Below, one piece after another: positions 33,908 through 41,628 of a DNA stretch of 64,000 nucleotides. The notes under the pieces were generated by a model. The model was not told where the DNA came from and ran no database searches. It was given only the letters and a program-made list of their open reading frames with translations. Source of the stretch: DATGLG01 sp035294245 (lineage in GTDB: Bacteria > Pseudomonadota > Alphaproteobacteria > JACZXZ01); NCBI GenBank assembly GCA_035294245.1, contig DATGLG010000057.1:62001-126000 (forward strand), given 5' to 3'. Every line of letters starts with the position of its first letter. The first letter of the stretch is position 1. The position numbers were made by a program, and so were the translations under genes.

Positions 33908-34738
33908 CTAACCCAGCACCGCCATGACGAGGGTGACGCGGCCTTCCTCGAGGTTGCGGCGGAGATTGGCCACCATCTTGGGGAAATCCGGCCCCATCAG
34001 CACATTGAGCCCGAGTGGCGGCGCTGCGGCCGTCGGTCCCGGCCGTGGCGACTGCGCGAACCAGGCACGCGCGGCCTCTGTATCGTCCCGCCACGACTGG
34101 GGCGTGAAGCCGGCGCCGGCGAGGAGCTCGCGCATCTCGGCCGCGGTGACGAGATGGCTGATCGAGGGGTCGCGCGCCCAGGGCACGGGGAAATGCAAGA
34201 GCGCCCCGCGGCCCGCCACCACGTCGTGAACGGCGAGCCGGCCGCCGGGCCTTAGCACCCGACGCATCTCGCCATAGAGGCGGCGCCGGTCGGCGATGTT
34301 CATGGCGGCGTGCTGGGTCCACACCACGTCGAACTCGTGATCCGCGAAGGGGAGCCGCAGCGCATCGCCCGTGGTGTAGTCGAGCCGCTCATCCAAGCGC
34401 GTGAGCCGGGCAAGCAAGGTGGCGACCCGGCAATATTCCGGCGTCAGGTCGAGGCCGCGCACGCGGCAGCCATAGGTTGCGGCGAGGAAGCGCGACGGGC
34501 CGCCGGTCCCCGATCCCACGTCGAGCACGCGATCGGCAGCGCCGATCCCGGCGAGCTCCGCGAGTTCCCGGGTCGCCGTCAGGCCGCGCACATGGAATTG
34601 GTCGAAGACGGCGACGTCGGCCGGGGTGAGCGCCTCGGGGTCCCTGCCCGCCGCGCGCAAGGCCTCGAGGACCGACTCCTCGAGCGCCCGCGCCGCGTAA
34701 TGGCGCTCGACGGCCCTCGTCTCGGACTCGTCCGCCAT
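33908..34738 (-). CDS. Class I SAM-dependent methyltransferase
   Basis: SAM-binding motif I is VLDVGSGTGGPSRFLA and motif II FDVVWTQHAAMNI, followed by the LRPGGRLAVHDV strand of Methyltransf_11 small-molecule methyltransferases. The ATG at 34738 is chosen because AAGGAG lies nine bases upstream; the ATG seven codons earlier has GGAG only two bases away. Product 276 residues. It follows homospermidine synthase by 96 bases on the same strand; N-methylation of a polyamine is a conceivable but unproven role. Confidence 0.88.
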   Translation of the reverse strand: MADESETRAVERHYAARALEESVLEALRAAGRDPEALTPADVAVFDQFHVRGLTATRELAELAGIGAADRVLDVGSGTGGPSRFLAATYGCRVRGLDLTPEYCRVATLLARLTRLDERLDYTTGDALRLPFADHEFDVVWTQHAAMNIADRRRLYGEMRRVLRPGGRLAVHDVVAGRGALLHFPVPWARDPSISHLVTAAEMRELLAGAGFTPQSWRDDTEAARAWFAQSPRPGPTAAAPPLGLNVLMGPDFPKMVANLRRNLEEGRVTLVMAVLG

Positions 34739-34834
34739 CGCTTGGCACTCCTTCTCCATCGCTCCGCCGCCCGCCGCGACCTCGGTGCGGCGGCACCGCC
34801 AGCCTGACGGATTTCCGCGGGGGCGGCAATCCGC

Positions 34835-36259
34835 TCAGCTCACGCGGATATTCTTGAACTGCCAGGGATCACGCCGGTCGACCTCCTCGGGGAAGAGCAC
34901 GCCGCGCCCGGCCAGAGGCGTCCAATCGGAATAGACGCCGACGACCGGCCCGAGATAGGGCATGCAGATGTCGAGCATGCGGCGAAAATCGAGCTCATCC
35001 GGCTCGACGACGCCGTCCTCGGGGTGCTCCATGCACCAGACCATGCCCGCCAGCACGGCGATGCAGACCTGCAGGCTGGTGGCGTTGTTGTAGGGGCAGA
35101 GCCGGCGCGCCTCGTCGATCGAAAGCTGCGAGCCGTACCAATAGGCCCCCTTGGCGTGGCCGGCGAGCAGCACGCCGAGCTCGTCGATGCCGGAGGTGAT
35201 CTCGTCCATCATCAGGCGCTTCGCCTGCTGCAAGCGCCATTGCTTCCCTGCAAGCTCGTGGATGCTGAGCACCGCATCGTCGCAGGGGTGATAGGCGTAG
35301 TGCACCGTCGGACGGTAGACGAGCTTGTCGCCCTCGCGCAGGGTGAGGTAGTCGGCGATCGAGATCGACTCGCCATGGGTGATGAGGAAGCCGTGATAGG
35401 GCCCTTCGAGGGGCGTCCAGCTCCGCACCCGCACCGAGGCACCCGGCCGGTTGAGATAGATGGCCGCATCGCAGCCGAAAGCGTGATGGGCGCCGTCCGC
35501 CGGGAGCTCGCGCTCATGGCTGCCCCAGCCCAGCTCCGAGGGCTGGCTCCCCTCGCTGTAGAAGCCGTCGATCGACCAGGTATTGACGAACTCGCCCACG
35601 CGCTTGGGGATGCTCGCCACCTGGGTGTCCCGCTCGGCGATATGGATCACCTTGACGCCCAGACCCTGGGCGAGGCGGCCCCAGCCCGCGCGATCCGTGG
35701 GGATCGCCGCGGCCCGTTTTCCCGTTGTGGCGGCGATGTCGAGGAGCGCCTGCTTGACGAAATGGGAGACGAGCCCGGGGTTGGCGCCATGGGTAAGGAG
35801 TGCGGTCGGGCGGCGGCCGGACTGCTTGCGGCGCAGGGCGAGGGCCGATTCGCGCAGCGCGTAATTGGAGCGGTGCGAGGGTGAGATCGACGGGTCGGTA
35901 TAGCCGCCGGGCCAGGGCTCGATGCAGGTATCGAGATAGAGGGCGCCGCGCTCCCAGCAGAGCTCGATCAGCGCGACCGACGAGACATCGACCGAGACGT
36001 TGAGGAGGAAATCCCCGGCGCCGAGGACGGGCGCCAGCACCGTGCGGAAGTTCTCGCGGGTGAGCGGCTCGACGATGAAGCGGATGCCGAGCGCCTCGGC
36101 CTCGGCGCGGCCGCGCTCCTCGGCAGTCACGATCACGATCTGGCTGGGAGCGACGTCGATATGGCGGAGGATGAGCGGGAGCGTGCCCTGGCCGATCGAG
36201 CCGAAGCCCACGATGACGATGCGGCCGGCGAAGCCGCAATGCTTCTTTTCCAGTGCCAT
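34835..36259 (-). CDS. hss: Homospermidine synthase
   Basis: Makes sym-homospermidine from two putrescines with NAD+, the main alphaproteobacterial route to this polyamine. The N-terminal Rossmann motif IVIVGFGSIGQG and conserved segments ELCWERGALYLDTCIEPWPGG and LLTHGANPGLVSHF are those of bacterial Hss. The ATG at 36259 follows GGGGAGTGTAGCC and begins MALEKKHCGFAGRIVIVG; 474 residues. It lies 82 bases downstream of the ornithine decarboxylase gene on the same strand, so putrescine made by one enzyme is the substrate of the next. Confidence 0.95.
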   Translation of the reverse strand: MALEKKHCGFAGRIVIVGFGSIGQGTLPLILRHIDVAPSQIVIVTAEERGRAEAEALGIRFIVEPLTRENFRTVLAPVLGAGDFLLNVSVDVSSVALIELCWERGALYLDTCIEPWPGGYTDPSISPSHRSNYALRESALALRRKQSGRRPTALLTHGANPGLVSHFVKQALLDIAATTGKRAAAIPTDRAGWGRLAQGLGVKVIHIAERDTQVASIPKRVGEFVNTWSIDGFYSEGSQPSELGWGSHERELPADGAHHAFGCDAAIYLNRPGASVRVRSWTPLEGPYHGFLITHGESISIADYLTLREGDKLVYRPTVHYAYHPCDDAVLSIHELAGKQWRLQQAKRLMMDEITSGIDELGVLLAGHAKGAYWYGSQLSIDEARRLCPYNNATSLQVCIAVLAGMVWCMEHPEDGVVEPDELDFRRMLDICMPYLGPVVGVYSDWTPLAGRGVLFPEEVDRRDPWQFKNIRVS

Positions 36260-36341
36260 GGCTACACTCCCCTGGTCATGCCCCGTCGGCACCGAGCCCG
36301 AGGGCGCGGCGCTGGCGCTGCGGCGAAACGGGAACCCGCTC

Positions 36342-37697
36342 TTAGATGCAGTAGGCCTTGAGCGGCGCGAAGCCGTTGAAGGCGACCGACGAATAGGTCG
36401 TGGTATAGGCGCCGCAGCTCAGGATGCGCACCTTGTCGCCGGCCTTGAGCGCCAGCGGCAGCTGGTAGTCGCTCTTGTCGTAGAGGATGTCGACGCTGTC
36501 GCAAGTGGGCCCGGCCAACACCACCGGCCCCGTTGGCCCGCCATCATGGGGCGTCACCAGCCGGTACTTGATCGCCTCGTCCATCGTCTCGGCGAGGCCG
36601 GAGAACTTCCCCACGTCGAGATAGACCCAGCGGCGCGGATCCCCCGCCTCCTTGGTCGAGACGAGCACGACCTCAGCCTCGATGACGCCGGCATCGCCGA
36701 CGATGCCGCGGCCGGGCTCGACGATGAGCTCGGGCAGCCCGACGGGGAAGCTGCGGCGCACCGCGGCCATCACCGCGGCCCCATAGACCTCGATCGAGGG
36801 CACGTCCTGGCGATAGCGGCTGGGGAAGCCGCCGCCGAGATTGAGCACCCTGAGCGGCACGCCCCGCGCCGCGAGCTCGGCGGCGAGTGCGGCCACCTGG
36901 TCGAGCACCCGCTCCCATTGGGAGAGATCGGTCTGCTGGGAGCCGACATGGAAGGAGAGGCCGCAAGGATCGAGCCCCAGCGCCCTCGCCTTCACGAGAA
37001 GCTCGATTGCCATCGGGCCGGCGCAGCCGAACTTGCGCGAGAGCGGCCACTCCGCGCCGTCATTGCTGACGAGGATGCGGCAGAACACGGCAGAGCCGGG
37101 AGCCGCGACCGCCAGCTTCTCGAGCTCGCTCTCGGAATCGAAGGCGAAGAGGCGCACGCCCTTGTCATAGGCATAGGCGATGTCGGCCTGCTTCTTGGCG
37201 GTGTTGCCATAGGAGAGGCGCGCGGGATCGATGCCGAGAGAGAGGCAGAGGTCGATCTCGCCCCGGCTCGCCACGTCGAAGGCGGCGCCGCGCCGCGCCA
37301 GAAGCCGCAGGATCTTGGGCGCGGGATTCGCCTTGACGGCGTAGAAGATCTGCGCCGGCTCAAGAGCGCGGCTCATGGCGAGGTAGCTCTGCTCCACGAC
37401 GTCGAGGTCGACGACGAGGCAGGGGCTTCCCGGCTGCATCTTATCGAGGAAGGCGGCGATCTTGGGGGTGATCTCGCCGCGCGGCGTCTCCGGCTTGACG
37501 ACGCGAAGCCGTGCGCGGCTGCGCGGGCGCTGACCGGGCCGCGCGCGCTCCGGCCGCGGCTCAGTGTGTGGCGCTGGCGCTGCCGGCGCGAGGGGCACAG
37601 CGGCCTCCGCCAAGGCGACGGGGGCGCGGGTATCGGCTGCGGAATTTTCGGCTGCTCGGCGACGGGCGGCCGTGCCGCCCCTTTGGACTGCGAACAT
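36342..37697 (-). CDS. odc: Fold-III ornithine (ornithine/lysine) decarboxylase with N-terminal extension
   Basis: PLP-dependent alanine-racemase-fold decarboxylase producing putrescine from ornithine. The Schiff-base lysine is K122 in FYAVKANPAP; GGGFPSRY is the PLP-phosphate loop, EPGRGIVG follows, and the catalytic cysteine C399 lies in GPTCDSVD. The ATG at 37697 is preceded by GAGAGGGAG. The first 75 or so residues are an Arg/Ala/Pro-rich, apparently disordered extension, as bacterial members normally begin close to the CLVVDLDVV segment; total 451 residues against about 380 for relatives. It heads the homospermidine operon behind a roughly 100-base structured leader. Confidence 0.92.
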   Translation of the reverse strand: MFAVQRGGTAARRRAAENSAADTRAPVALAEAAVPLAPAAPAPHTEPRPERARPGQRPRSRARLRVVKPETPRGEITPKIAAFLDKMQPGSPCLVVDLDVVEQSYLAMSRALEPAQIFYAVKANPAPKILRLLARRGAAFDVASRGEIDLCLSLGIDPARLSYGNTAKKQADIAYAYDKGVRLFAFDSESELEKLAVAAPGSAVFCRILVSNDGAEWPLSRKFGCAGPMAIELLVKARALGLDPCGLSFHVGSQQTDLSQWERVLDQVAALAAELAARGVPLRVLNLGGGFPSRYRQDVPSIEVYGAAVMAAVRRSFPVGLPELIVEPGRGIVGDAGVIEAEVVLVSTKEAGDPRRWVYLDVGKFSGLAETMDEAIKYRLVTPHDGGPTGPVVLAGPTCDSVDILYDKSDYQLPLALKAGDKVRILSCGAYTTTYSSVAFNGFAPLKAYCI

Positions 37698-37800
37698 CGA
37701 TTGCTCCCTCTCGGATCCGGCATCGGGCCGGGACTGCCAAAAGAGACGCGACCGTCGTTGCATAACCACAGAGGGCCAGCGGCACGTGCGTATGCGTCAG
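37698..37800 (-). promoter_or_regulatory. Structured 5' leader of the decarboxylase gene, candidate speF-type RNA
   Basis: On the minus strand the leader runs from about 37800 to the ATG at 37697. GACGCAUA near its 5' end can pair either with UAUGC (37764-37760) or, through GACGC, with GCGUC (37750-37746), so two pairings exclude each other, and GCACGUGC is a self-complementary element. A speF leader motif is known upstream of ornithine decarboxylase genes in alphaproteobacteria, and position and pairing fit, but I could not compare it with the Rfam model. Confidence 0.45.
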
Positions 37801-37805
37801 GGACC

Positions 37806-37833
37806 CCATATATCCGCTTCGCGCGGCGATGCA
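37806..37833 (-). promoter_or_regulatory. Promoter of the decarboxylase-homospermidine operon
   Basis: TTGCAT (37833-37828), 16-base spacer and TATATG (37811-37806) on the minus strand. Start of transcription near 37800. Together with the leader it accounts for the 302-base gap 37698-37999. Confidence 0.5.
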
Positions 37834-37999
37834 AGACTCTTTTTGGACCGGCGCCAATTTTTTTCTCGTTAGGGGAAAATTAGCCATCTGCACCGGCGAC
37901 GAATCGGCCGTCGCGCGGCGTCGCGCGTGGGCGCCTTGACCCGCTCCGGTGCTGCCGCCATGCTCCGGCAGTTTCTTGGGTGACGGGCGCGGGTGGCGA

Positions 38000-39109
38000 A
38001 TGGTCGAGCGAGTCGAATGCGTGGTGATCGGCGCGGGCGTGATCGGGCTTGCGATCGCGCGCGCCCTGGCGCTGCGCGGACGCGAGGTCGTGGTGCTGGA
38101 GCGCGCCGCGCATATCGGCACCGAGACGAGCTCGCGCAACAGCGAGGTGATCCACGCCGGCCTCTATTACGCCACCGGCTCGCTCAAGGCGCGGCTCTGC
38201 GTCGAAGGCAAGGTACAGCTCTACCACTATCTCAAGTCGCACGGCGTGCGCCACAGTCGCGTGGGCAAGCTCATCGTCGCGACCGAGGCCGACCAGATTC
38301 CCGCTCTCGAGCGCCTGGCGAAGAAGGCGGTCGAGAACGGCGTCATGGACATCGCGTGGCTCGACGCCAAGACGGCCAAGGCGATGGAGCCGGAGCTGCG
38401 CTGCCATGCCGCCCTGCTCTCGCCCTCGACGGGCACCATGGACAGCCACGGACTCATGCTCGCCTATCGCGGCGACGCCGAGGATCACGGCGCCATGTTT
38501 GCCTTCAACAGCCCCGTGGTGGCCGGCTGGATCGAGAAGGATGGCTTCCTTCTCGAGGTGGGCGGCGCCGAGCCGACCCGTATCGCCTGCGACGTCTTGA
38601 TCAACAGCGCCGGGCTCTGGGCCCAGGAGGTTGCGCGCACCATCGAAGGCATCCCGGCCGACCTGATCCCTCGCCGCTATCTCGCCAAGGGCTGCTATTT
38701 CACGCTCTCGGGCAAGCCGCCTTTCAAGCGGCTCATCTATCCGGCGCCGGAGGTGAAGTTCGCGAGCCTGGGGCTCCACGTCACCGTCGATCTTGCCGGC
38801 CAGGTGCGCTTCGGTCCCGACCTCGAATGGGTCGACGAGATCAACTATGACGTCGACCCGCACCAGGCCGCGAAGTTCTACGCCACCATCCGCCAATACT
38901 ATCCCGGCCTCAAGGACGGCTCGCTGCAGCCGGGCTATGCCGGCGTGCGGCCCAAGCTTCAGGCGCCCGGGGGCGCGCCCGAGGATTTTCTCATCCAGGG
39001 GCCAGCACTTCACGGCATTCCCAATCTGGTCAATCTCTTCGGCATGGAATCACCGGGCCTCACCTCCTCCCTCGCCATTGCCGATGAGGTGATGCGCCGC
39101 CTCGATTGA
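38000..39109 (+). CDS. lhgO: FAD-dependent oxidoreductase, L-2-hydroxyglutarate oxidase type
   Basis: DAO-family flavoprotein, 369 residues. The FAD-binding Rossmann motif is VVIGAGVIGLAIARAL and the conserved SSRNSEVIHAGLYYATGS segment is characteristic of L-2-hydroxyglutarate dehydrogenases/oxidases, which remove this metabolic by-product. C-terminal GPALHGIPNLVNLFGMESPGLTSSLAIAD is likewise family-typical. It has no signal peptide. It is divergent from the decarboxylase operon. A terminator follows at 39155-39180. Activity on other hydroxy acids is possible. Confidence 0.88.
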   Translation: MVERVECVVIGAGVIGLAIARALALRGREVVVLERAAHIGTETSSRNSEVIHAGLYYATGSLKARLCVEGKVQLYHYLKSHGVRHSRVGKLIVATEADQIPALERLAKKAVENGVMDIAWLDAKTAKAMEPELRCHAALLSPSTGTMDSHGLMLAYRGDAEDHGAMFAFNSPVVAGWIEKDGFLLEVGGAEPTRIACDVLINSAGLWAQEVARTIEGIPADLIPRRYLAKGCYFTLSGKPPFKRLIYPAPEVKFASLGLHVTVDLAGQVRFGPDLEWVDEINYDVDPHQAAKFYATIRQYYPGLKDGSLQPGYAGVRPKLQAPGGAPEDFLIQGPALHGIPNLVNLFGMESPGLTSSLAIADEVMRRLD

Positions 39110-39154
39110 GGCGGGAAGCCACCGTCCGCGCCGCCGCAAAAGCGAGGCCGCGGG

Positions 39155-39180
39155 AACCCGAGACGATTGTCGGGTTTTCC
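39155..39180 (+). terminator. Terminator of the hydroxyglutarate oxidase gene
   Basis: AACCCGA (39155-39161) / TCGGGTT (39170-39176) with an 8-base loop followed by TTCC. Confidence 0.65.
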
Positions 39181-39214
39181 CGGCATGGGGCGTGCCGACC
39201 GCCTTGGTTCATGG

Positions 39215-39243
39215 TTCAAATTTTCGCCCTTTTCTGGTAAATT
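39215..39243 (+). promoter_or_regulatory. Promoter of the ferritin-like gene
   Basis: TTCAAA (39215-39220), 17-base spacer and TAAATT (39238-39243), in an A+T-rich patch 66 bases before the ATG at 39309. Confidence 0.45.
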
Positions 39244-39308
39244 TGTATCACGTTCGGCGCTCACTCTGCTGCGAGGAGCGCTCGCCGTCGCATAGCCAGG
39301 AACGCGCC

Positions 39309-40397
39309 ATGGTCATCACGTCACGCCAAGCCGAGGAGCTTTCCCGCGCCGCCGCGGCACCGCCCGCCGGTGCCTCGCCGCCGGACCCCGCGCAGATCCT
39401 CTTCGGCACGCGCGAGCCGCCGCCCTTCCCCCAGGGCAATATCTTCCCGATCGAGTGGCATACGGATACGCCCAAGCTGCTCAAGCTCTATGACGCCTCG
39501 CGGGAGCAGAGCTGGTTTCCCAACAAGCTGCCCTGGGAAACCCTCGACCCGGCGGCGTTCACCCTCGATCAGCGCTACGCCATCGCCTATTGGTTCGGGC
39601 TCCTCTCGGTCTTCGACAGCTCGGGCCCCGCCGTCTTCGCCCGGGCGATGATCCACACCTACGAGACCCACCAGGAGGATCCGGTTCGCAAATGCTTCTT
39701 CCTCATCACCCGCGACGAGGTGAACCACGAGGAAGTCTGCCAGCGCGTGATCGAGATCATGACGCCGGGCGGGCCGCTCGGCCACGAGCCGGAGACCCCG
39801 CTCGGCAAGCTCGCCCTGAACAACGTGAAATGGTACTTCCACAACGGCGCGCGCTATTGGGAGGGCTTCAAGGGCGGGGTTCACCGCCATCCGCTGCCGA
39901 TCCTCTTCACCTCCTTCCTCATGGGCGAGATCGCCTCGTCGACGCTGTTCCAGCAGATGCATCAGCGCACGACGATCCCGGTGCTCAAGGATGCGTTCCG
40001 CCGCGTCGGCCAGGACGAGTCGCGTCATTTGCGCATCTGCCTCACCCTCCTCGAGAACCTGCTGCCGAGGCTCGAGCCGGCGCAGAAGGCGACCATCACC
40101 AAGCAGATCCGCGCCGGCTTCGTGTTTCTCTCCGGCATCCTCTACGAGCCGCCGGAGCAGTTCTGGGAATTGCCGGAGACCTGGCGCCCGGCCCATCGCC
40201 TGCTCGAGGCGACGGCGCGCGAGGCGGGACTCGGCATCCTCTCGACGGAGGAGCGCCGGGAGAATTGGCGCACCTCGCTCCTGCGCGTGAAGGGGCTGAT
40301 CGAGCCCTACGGCATCACCTTCCCCGCCATTCCCGAGATCGGCATCGACGGCGAGACTGTGGCTTTCGATCCCGCCGAGATCGTTCCCGTCTTCTGA
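39309..40397 (+). CDS. Ferritin-like di-iron protein (ribonucleotide reductase R2/AurF-like), uncharacterised
   Basis: A 362-residue soluble protein with the residue pattern of a four-helix di-iron enzyme: ExxH at 137-140 (RDEVNHEEV), a glutamate at 207 (LMGEIASS) and ExxH at 237-240 (GQDESRHLRI); an upstream glutamate (E66 or E119) would complete the site. Such sites activate oxygen in N-oxygenases, R2 subunits and related oxidases. The ATG at 39309 follows AGGAA. No reductase or carrier protein is adjacent. The family is recognised only at fold level; the reaction is unknown. Confidence 0.8.
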   Translation: MVITSRQAEELSRAAAAPPAGASPPDPAQILFGTREPPPFPQGNIFPIEWHTDTPKLLKLYDASREQSWFPNKLPWETLDPAAFTLDQRYAIAYWFGLLSVFDSSGPAVFARAMIHTYETHQEDPVRKCFFLITRDEVNHEEVCQRVIEIMTPGGPLGHEPETPLGKLALNNVKWYFHNGARYWEGFKGGVHRHPLPILFTSFLMGEIASSTLFQQMHQRTTIPVLKDAFRRVGQDESRHLRICLTLLENLLPRLEPAQKATITKQIRAGFVFLSGILYEPPEQFWELPETWRPAHRLLEATAREAGLGILSTEERRENWRTSLLRVKGLIEPYGITFPAIPEIGIDGETVAFDPAEIVPVF

Positions 40398-40423
40398 CGG
40401 AGCAGCGCCGCGGCCGCATCGGC

Positions 40424-40451
40424 CTTGACAGCGCCGGGCGGCGCCGTCAAG
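40424..40451. repeat. Strong hairpin CTTGAC-A-GCGCCG / CGGCGC-C-GTCAAG
   Basis: Two perfect 6-base arms on each side of single unpaired bases and a GG loop. It lies 27 bases after the ferritin-like gene stop with no T tract, so it is either a transcript-stabilising 3' hairpin or an operator. Confidence 0.55.
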
Positions 40452-40575
40452 CTCCGCTCATGTCGTGCACCATGCGCCGCTCGCGAAAGCTCTACCAAGC
40501 GACCCTATCTCCGGGGCCGAGGAGCTTGCGCGCACACTGATCACGACGACCAAGCCAGCACAGCAAGCTCGCAAC

Positions 40576-40602
40576 GAGCCCCGCCGGAACCGGACGGGGC
40601 TC
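40576..40602 (+). terminator. Terminator-like hairpin upstream of the DUF1127 gene
   Basis: GAGCCCCG (40576-40583) / CGGGGCTC (40595-40602) enclosing CCGGAACCGGA, then TCGCATTTC. The weak T tract makes it a leaky terminator or attenuator in the DUF1127 leader. The gap 40398-40664 holds no gene. Confidence 0.5.
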
Positions 40603-40664
40603 TCGCATTTCATGGCCTTGGCAACGGACCGGCGGGCCTCAACCGGACCGGAGGTCAAATCGCC

Positions 40665-40880
40665 ATGGACAGAATGGAATGTGAAAGCCCCGCCGCCGAC
40701 GCGCCCACTGGGCCCGTCATCCGCGCCCTCCTCGCCGCTGCAAGCGTCCTGCGGGACTGGGAGCGGCGCTATTGGAGCCGGCGGATGCTCGAGGAGATGG
40801 GCGACGATGCGCTGCGCGATCTCGGCATCAGCCGTGGCGACGCCCTGCACGAGGCGGCCAAGCCGCTCTGGCGTCCCTAA
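40665..40880 (+). CDS. DUF1127 domain small protein
   Basis: A 71-residue protein ending in the DUF1127 motif RRMLEEMGDDALRDLGISRGDA, an Arg-rich helical hairpin. DUF1127 proteins of alphaproteobacteria (for example CcaF1 of Rhodobacter) bind RNA and influence RNA turnover. The ATG at 40665 follows GGAGGTCAAATCGCC. It precedes the LysE gene by 18 bases and is probably co-transcribed with it. Confidence 0.88.
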   Translation: MDRMECESPAADAPTGPVIRALLAAASVLRDWERRYWSRRMLEEMGDDALRDLGISRGDALHEAAKPLWRP

Positions 40881-40898
40881 GCGGGAGGAGCGGGCGCC

Positions 40899-41522
40899 AT
40901 GGTGAACTCCCTCCTTCTCCTCAAGGGACTGCTCATCGGCCTCTCCATCGCCATGCCGGTCGGTCCCATCGGCCTCCTCTGCATCAAGCGCGCCCTCACC
41001 CGCGGGATGGCGGCGGGTCTTGCGACCGGCCTCGGCGCTGCGACCGCCGACGGGCTTTACGGCGCCGTCGCCGGCTTCGGCCTTGCCGCCGTCTCGTCCC
41101 TCCTCGTCGCGCAACAGGCGCCGCTCCGCCTCGTCGGCGGGCTGGTGCTCATCTGGCTGGGTGCCGCGAGCTTCCGCGAGCGGCCCGCCGCCGAAGCCAC
41201 CGCCGAGGATCGACGCCGCAGCCTCCTCGCCGATTACACGACGACGGTGCTCCTGACCCTGACCAACCCGGCCACCATTATCTCCTTCGCGGCGGTGTTC
41301 GCGAGCGTGGGACTCTCCGAGACCGCCGCCAGCTATGGCGCCGCCGCCAGCTTCGTCGCCGCCGTCTTCCTCGGCTCGGCGCTCTGGTGGATCGTGCTGT
41401 CGGCTGGCGTAAGCCTCGCCCGCCGGCGCCTTCGGCCCGGCATGGTGCGCTGGATCAATCGCGGCTCGGGGCTGGTGCTCATCGGCTTCGGCGTCTCGGC
41501 CTGGGCCTCGCTTCTCCTCTGA
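40899..41522 (+). CDS. LysE family translocator
   Basis: Six-helix amino-acid/metabolite exporter of the LysE/RhtB superfamily, 207 residues. The N-terminus GLLIGLSIAMPVGPIGLLCIKRAL with its PVGP motif is diagnostic. Ribosome site GGGAGGAG. Follows the DUF1127 gene by 18 bases. Substrate unknown. Confidence 0.9.
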   Translation: MVNSLLLLKGLLIGLSIAMPVGPIGLLCIKRALTRGMAAGLATGLGAATADGLYGAVAGFGLAAVSSLLVAQQAPLRLVGGLVLIWLGAASFRERPAAEATAEDRRRSLLADYTTTVLLTLTNPATIISFAAVFASVGLSETAASYGAAASFVAAVFLGSALWWIVLSAGVSLARRRLRPGMVRWINRGSGLVLIGFGVSAWASLLL

Positions 41523-41628
41523 GGATCCGCCTTGCGAGAAACCCTGCGGCCTCCCCATGCGTTTCATTCCTATGCCGTGCTATCGTGCTCGCTCTCTGCC
41601 CCACGCCGCGGGCGCGAGGACTGAGCCG

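Noticed and set aside
37561..37809. Leader-peptide frame MGSLTHTHVPLALCGYATTV... in front of the decarboxylase gene
   Set aside because: Its ATG lies inside the predicted -10 element (37806-37811), so it would not be transcribed, and it runs far into the decarboxylase gene in another frame. The pairing pattern is better explained as a structured RNA.
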